Assembly (NCBI RefSeq): GCF_014400405.1
Contig: NZ_CP060496.1
Location: 2,852,001 to 2,916,000, forward strand
DNA: 64,000 nt
From: Brachybacterium sp. Z12
GTDB lineage: Bacteria > Actinomycetota > Actinomycetes > Actinomycetales > Dermabacteraceae
Direction: 5' to 3'
Shown: positions 59,098 to 64,000 of the stretch, in pieces
How the letters are laid out: each line of letters begins with the position of its first letter
Numbering within the stretch: the stretch's first letter is position 1
Made by a program: the position numbers and the translations under genes
The notes under the pieces: model-generated
Told to the model about the DNA's origin: nothing
What the model saw: the letters and a program-made list of their open reading frames with translations, nothing else
The model's database searches: none

Positions 59098-59173
59098 CGG
59101 CCCAGGGTAGCAACGCCCGCCGGGAACCTGCGGATCCGGCCCGGGGGCAGCACGGCGTCCGTACAGTGAACGC

Positions 59174-60684
59174 ATGGACGAGACGCGCCCCTCCGCCTCC
59201 TCTGTTCCGGATGCCGCTGCTGTCCCGGGCCCGGGTTCGACCGCGCGGGCCGGGGCGGGGGCTGCCCTCGACGTCTCCGCGCTGCCGCCCTGGGGCGAGG
59301 TGCTCGCCCAGCTCACCGAGCAGCTGGCGGCCTGGATGCCGGACCAGCGCTGGTACGCCCACAAGGGTGCGGGCACGCCCCGGGTGTCGATCCACGGGTG
59401 GGCGCCGCTGCGCGTGGCCCCCGACCACGTGGTGGTGCTGGTCGCGGTGGCGGTGGTGCTCGAGCACGGTGGTGAAGCTCTCTACCAGGTGCCGTTGGTG
59501 CTGCGTCATCCGCAGGCGCCTGCGGGTTCGCGCGAGGAGGGTTCCGAGGTGGGGGTCGTCGCTGTGCCCGGTGGTCCGCTGCGCGCGGACGATGCCGCGC
59601 GCGACGCCGATGGTCGGGCGGCGATCATCGCCGCCCTGGTCTCCGGGGAGGGGGCGCTGGGGCACTCGCTGAGCCTCGCCTCGCATCGTCCGACCCCCGG
59701 CGCACCGCTGCCCCTGGGGCGGGCCATGCGCAGCCGGCTGCTCGCCGGGGAGCAGTCCAACACCTCGCTGATCGTCGAGACCGAGGGCGCCTCGCCGCTG
59801 ATCGTGAAGCTGTTCCGAGTGCTCCAGGACGGCGAGAACCCGGACGTGGTGCTGCAGGGTGCGCTGACCGCGGTCGGCAGCCGTCAGGTGCCGGCGCTGG
59901 TGGGCTCCGCCACGATCGCGGTCGGCGGGATCCGCACCCATTCGCTGCTGGCCCAGGAGTTCCTGCCGGGGGTCGAGGACGCCTGGCGGGTGGCGCTGCG
60001 GCTGGCGGCCGCCGGTGAGGACTTCTGGGAGGCGGCGCACCGGCTGGGGATCGCCGTGGCGGAGGTCCACCGCGACCTGGCCGATTCGCTCGGCACCACG
60101 ATCGCCGATCCCTCGCTGGTGCAGGAGATGGTGTCGCGGATGCGTCGGCGCCTGAGCGAGATCTCCGCCGAGGTGCCGCAGGTCTCCCGCCACCAGGAGC
60201 GGATCGGTGCCTTGCTGGACTCCGCCGCCGAGGTGAGGTGGCCTGCGATGCAGCGCATCCACGGAGACCTCCATCTGGGCCAGGCGCTGCTGGTGCCCGA
60301 GCGGGGCTGGGTGCTGCTGGATTTCGAGGGCGAGCCGCTGCGTCCTCTGGCGCAGCGGAACCTCCCGGACTCCCCGCTGCGGGACGTGGCCGGGATGCTG
60401 CGCAGCCTCGACTACGCCGCGGGTGCGGTGCTGCTCGAGCACGGGAGGGACGCCACAGAGTGGGCGACCGCGACCCGCACCGCCTTCCTCGACGGCTATG
60501 CACAGGGCGCAGGATGGTCCGAGGGCGATGACGCGCTGCCGATCCTGCTGGCCGCGTTCGAGGCCGACAAGGCCGTCTACGAGGCGCTGTACGAGGCGCG
60601 GAACCGCCCGGACTGGCTGCCGGTCCCCTGGCGGCGCTCGAACGGATCAGCGCACCAGCCGCGGAGGCGGGGTCAGCGGGCTGA
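59174..60684 (+). CDS. mak: Maltokinase (frame break near C-terminus)
   Basis: Phosphorylates maltose to maltose-1-phosphate for the GlgE alpha-glucan pathway. Kinase-fold motifs: AGEQSNTSLIVE, VKLFRVLQDGENPDV, HGDLHLGQAL (catalytic) and LLDFEGEPLRPLAQR (metal-binding Asp). The N-terminal lobe has MPDQRWYAHKG, as in Mak/Pep2. One C is missing in the run 60625-60628; the corrected end reads PLAALERISAPAAEAGSAG at TGA 60682-60684. About 503 residues. No treS or glgE lies alongside. It is divergent from the surface-protein gene. Confidence 0.92.
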
Positions 60685-61157
60685 GCGGCGAGGCGGGGCT
60701 GGTGGTGGCGAGCGAGGGCGAGGGAGCCGGGCAGGAACGGCGCGCTGATCGCCCGCACTGCGACCCGTACGCCGACGAGCACCTCGAGCAGGTCCCCGCC
60801 GGCGTCGGTCCAGGTGGTCCCCCGGATGCCGTGACCGTCCTGTTCCGAGCGAAGATGCATCCCCCGCGATCCGGCGATCCCGTGCACCGTCTCGAGCAGC
60901 CCCGCGGTCGCGCTCGCCGACGGGGCGGGCAGGCCCGAGCTCGTCAGCAGCGCGCTGACGTGACAGAGGGTCTGCAGGCCGCGCCAGGAGCCTCCGGAGG
61001 AGCGGTCGCGCTGCGGGCGGTGATCCTCGAAGGAGACCAGCCCCGGCTGCGCCTCGAGCACTGCGGTGGTGACGGCGCTGAGCAGATCGTGGATCCGAGA
61101 ATGGGTCTCGTCCTGGCCAGGGATGGAGTCGGAGTGGTGCGGGGCAGGCGCTGACAT
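60673..61157 (-). CDS. Hypothetical protein, convergent with maltokinase (end uncertain)
   Basis: About 161 residues; no family recognised. It has a helical region (RIHDLLSAVTTAVLEAQPGLVSFE), then GGSWRGLQTLCHVSALL and WTDAGGDLLEVLVGVRVAVRAISAPFLPG. As read, the frame continues antisense into maltokinase, which is implausible. If one base is missing near 60714 the gene stops at 60673, overlapping the maltokinase end by 12 bp; a different shift gives 60647. ATG 61157 or GTG 61160 (GGAGG seven bases before) starts it. It lies downstream of the JetC-like gene, where jetD might be expected, but does not resemble JetD. Confidence 0.5.
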
Positions 61158-61262
61158 CACGCGTCCACCTCCCCTTCTCCGCGTCGTCACAGCGATGCGC
61201 GCCCGTTGCACCGTCCCATCACAACGGTGACGACCAGGCTATCGATCCTCGGCCCCCTGCCG

Positions 61263-61280
61263 ATGGGGAGAACTCCCCAT
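61263..61280. promoter_or_regulatory. Palindrome ATGGGGAG-AA-CTCCCCAT, shared with 17811
   Basis: Eight perfect pairs around AA, 105 bp upstream of the hypothetical gene at 61157 and 51 bp past the end of the JetC-like gene. The central 17 bases are identical to those at 17810-17826. A binding site for one regulator at both loci is the simplest reading. Confidence 0.45.
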
Positions 61281-61330
61281 GCACCCCCGGAATCACCGGG
61301 TGGTGATGCTCTCGGCCCGACGGTCCCGGC

Positions 61331-64000
61331 TCACTCCTGCACGGGGACGAACTCCACCGGGGCCACCGAGGAGTAGCGGTCCTGCCGGATGGACACCACG
61401 CCCACACCACCGATGAACGGCGCGAGGGCCTGCGGGTTCTTGCCGGGGTTGGCGAGGATCACCTGGAAGCCGAAGTGGCGGAAGGACTCCATGGCGGCGG
61501 TGATGAACTTGCCCGCCCCCTTGGAGAAGGCCTCGTCGATGATGATCGGCGCATAGCGCGGGACGTCCTGCCCGGTGCCCGCCAGCTGGTACCGCAGAGC
61601 TGCGGCGAGGCAGAAGGTCGCCAGGCGCTCGTTCTGGCCGCCCGAGAGGGGGCCGCCGGATTCGTGGGCGTGGACCACCGTGCCGGCCGCATCGACCTCC
61701 TCGGCGTGGAAGTGGACGTGGCGGCGCACATCGAGGATGACCCGGGAGACCTGATCATCGCGGGTGCGTGCCGCACCGATCATGTCCATCAGGTGACGCA
61801 GCGAGAGGAAGCGTTCCTCCGCGAGCTCACGGTCGCGCGAGATGTCGTGCAGCGCGGAACCGGCCACAGCATCCTCGAGCGCCCGCTTGAACTCGTCGAG
61901 CGCCGCCAAGTGCACCGGGCGCATCGACAGCTGCAGATACCGACCGGAATGGAACTCCACCTGCGCGAGCAGGGCGTTGATCCGCTGCAGGCGCTTGCGG
62001 ATCTCGGCCGGCTCACGGGCGATCGCAGTGGCCAGAGCCTGCACGTCGCCGAGCGTGTTGCCGGTGAAGAACTCGAAGAAGCGATCCTCGACCTCGGGCA
62101 GCTTCTCCTCCTCGATCCGCTGCAGGATCGCGAGGTAGTCGTCGACGGCCTCGAGCGTCGGCGCGGTGTCGCCGGCGCGGGCCGGCCAGCGTCGCGAGAA
62201 CTCGCGCATCGCGGTGCGCATGTCCTCCTCGGCGCGGGAGGTGCGGCGGGTGAGGTCCATCAGCTCCGCATCCAGCGTGGCCGAGGCGTCCTTGGTGACC
62301 TGATCGATCGTGGAGAGCACCAGGGTGGGTGCGATAGCGGCGAAGCGCTCGGCCAGCTCCTGTTCGACCTCGGGGTCGAGGGTGGACTCCGCGATCCGCT
62401 CCCGGGCCTCGGCGAGGCGATCCTCGGCCCGCTCCGCCTGCTCGGCGAGCTTGCCGGCGGTGCGCACCACCTCCAGCAGCTCCTCGTCGCTGCCGGCGAT
62501 GGACTGCTCGATGTCATCGATCTGGCGGGCCAGCTCGGCCAGTGCGGCGGAGCCGTCCTCCGCGGCGCGGACCATGTCCCGCAGGTTCGCCACACGCCGC
62601 GCGACCGAGGCGGCGTCGATGTCGTCCCAGGTGACGGCGCTGATCAGCTGGAGGGCGTAGAGCCGCTCCTGGCGCCGCTCCCGCTCGCTCTCGACATCCT
62701 TGCGCCGCGCCTGCGCTTCGAACAGCGCCTGCTCGGCACGGGTGCGCTCGGTCTCGAACACCGCCCGCTTGGCACGGTTGTCGAAGCCGAGCACCCACTG
62801 GGAACGATCGTTGATCTGGCGATCCGCGTTCTTCTCGTGGCGGGTGGCGGAATGCTTGATCTGCCCCGAGCGCAGCACCGCCCGGTTCAGCCGCGTGAAC
62901 TCCTCGAGGTTCTCCGCGCACGTGTAGTCCATGCGGGAGGCGATCTCGTGGGAGAGCCACACATGGAACTCCCCGTCCTTGACATCGAGCTTCGCCGCCA
63001 GCGAACGGTCATCGATGTTCTTCGCCGGCCGACGCAGATCGGTGTTGACCCGGTTGTAGGAGATCCGGCGGCGCAGCCTGGTGCGGTCGATGACAGCGGC
63101 GACCTCCCGGTACACCCGGTCCGGGACCAGGATCGAACGGGCCAGGCCGCGCAGCGCCTGCTCGGCGGCGGCTGTCCACTCCTCCTCGCCGGTGCGCACC
63201 TGCAGCAGCTCGGCCGCGAAGGGCAGCTCGGTGGGGGCGATGCCCACCTCGGCGGCGATGTGGTCGCGCAGGGCGACGTCCTCGGAATGGAGGTTCGAGG
63301 CCCGCGAGGTCAGGGAGGTGAGCTCCTCGCGGGTGCGGGCGAGGGTCTGCCCCAGTTCACGGACTGCCGCCTCAGCCTCCCAGCGGGCGGCGTCGGTGCC
63401 CTTCTCCTCCGCCTCGAGGTCCTCCTTCAGCGCCGTGACCTCGCGCTGCAGGGCCAGGAACATGTCCTCCCCCGCCGGGGTGCGCAGCTCGACCGTGGCC
63501 AGCTGGGCGGCGAACTCGGTGCCGCGCTCGCGGCGGCGCTCCCGCTCGACCTCGAGGCCGGCGATCTGCTGCTTCCAGTCATCGATCTCGCCACCACCCG
63601 CGCGGCGACGCTGCTCCTTGAGCTGGGCGAGGTCGGAGCGGGCCTCGGCGACGTCCTGGGTGAGGCGTCGCTGCTGCGCCGCGAGGCGGTCGCGCTCGAG
63701 CTGGAGGTTGCCGGTCTCCTCCCCAGCAGGCGCACCAGGTGCTGTGCGGCGAAGACGTCGATATCGGCGCGGCGGTCCACCAGCTCACCGCCCCGCGCTC
63801 GCATCGCGGACCAGTCCTCGTGGTTCCCGCGCAGCCCGCGCAGCAGATCCCGCTGCTCGCGCGCCGTCACCAGCGCCTCGTACACCTCTGAGAGGTTGTG
63901 GAAGTTCGCGAGCGCCTGATCGGCGAGCTCGAAGGTGCGCGGCGCATCGAGCATGTAGTCGCGCAGCAGCCCGTTGACGTCGCCGAGCTCCTTGGCGGAC
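61331..64000 (-). CDS. JetC-like SMC ATPase (Wadjet/MksB family), 5' end outside window, one frame break
   Basis: The C-terminal ~890 residues of a MukB/SMC-like protein of the COG4913/JetC type, the motor of Wadjet anti-plasmid systems. It consists of two long coiled-coil arms flanking a hinge-like region near 63000, then ESGGPLSGGQNERLATFCLAAAL (ABC signature) at 61620-61660 and YAPIIIDEAFSKGAGKFI (Walker B with SMC-type Glu) near 61530. The Walker A half lies beyond 64000. One base is missing in the run 63721-63724; both frames otherwise give a continuous coiled coil. The downstream gene is not JetD. Condensin-like MksB is an alternative label. Confidence 0.78.

Noticed and set aside
59625..60672. 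Extension of the 61157 gene antisense to maltokinase
   Set aside because: The sequence becomes low-complexity Arg/Pro/Ser, as expected of the antisense frame of a high-GC gene, and maltokinase is clearly the coding strand.

Overview
The window comes from a high-GC actinobacterium. The codon usage, the mycothiol synthase, the WhiB regulator, the PhoP-type PHO boxes, the maltokinase and the actinobacterial helicase/secretion (Tad) neighbourhood all point to that phylum. The gene content fits the order Micrococcales and looks most like a Brachybacterium-type (Dermabacteraceae) genome. That placement is inference, because no database search was possible. Everything here looks chromosomal. There is no integrase, transposase, CRISPR array or rRNA gene, and the only tRNA is tRNA-Pro(CGG) at 52943.

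Layout. Positions 1-2250 hold a two-gene ABC exporter operon with a palindromic operator candidate upstream. Positions 2350-7010 hold two copies of a hairpin repeat and the high-affinity phosphate operon pstSCAB behind a PHO box. Positions 7117-14775 hold a DUF4190 protein, a MutT1-type Nudix/phosphatase, mycothiol synthase, a membrane protein, a 33-residue membrane peptide, a nitrobindin-like protein, YgfZ, a FUSC-family protein and a DUF2516 protein. Positions 15106-23350 hold class II aldolase, a WXG100-calpain-like protease fusion with a small partner gene and a divergent lipoprotein, a TrmH methylase, DedA, a zinc peptidase, PyrE, an SDR and exonuclease III. Positions 23726-30836 are a compact Tad locus (CpaE-like protein, TadA, a fused TadB/C, pilin, two TadE-like proteins) convergent with a MrfA/YprA-type helicase. 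Positions 30932-42978 hold a methyltransferase, a PAP2 phosphatase, topA, an alpha-glucoside-type ABC importer, an oxidoreductase, tmk and holB. Positions 43061-52885 are a conserved actinobacterial block: DUF3027, cold-shock protein, CoA Nudix, nth, crp, MBL hydrolase, RidA, DUF4177, whiB4-like, ponA2-like and metallophosphoesterase. Its order resembles the Rv3644c-Rv3683 region of Mycobacterium tuberculosis. Positions 52943-64000 hold the tRNA, an NlpC/P60 wall hydrolase, a GH20 hexosaminidase, a LytR_C protein, a large repeat-bearing surface protein, maltokinase, a small unknown protein and the C-terminal part of a JetC-like SMC ATPase that runs off the end.

How they work together. Most of the window is housekeeping: phosphate uptake, redox buffering, DNA topology and repair, DNA and peptidoglycan synthesis, and sugar uptake with maltose/glycogen metabolism. 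The accessory signals are the WXG100-peptidase fusion, the intergenic hairpin family (four copies in two pairs), a short palindrome shared by two distant accessory loci, and the JetC-like gene without a downstream JetD.

Data quality. About 34 single-locus frame breaks interrupt genes that otherwise read as complete and conserved, including topA, tmk, holB, fba, nth and the class A penicillin-binding protein. Most are one missing base, and about half of these are in a G or C run. I treat them as sequencing errors and give gene spans across them. Three genes or boundaries are visible only after allowing for this: whiB, the GH20/LytR_C junction and the surface protein.
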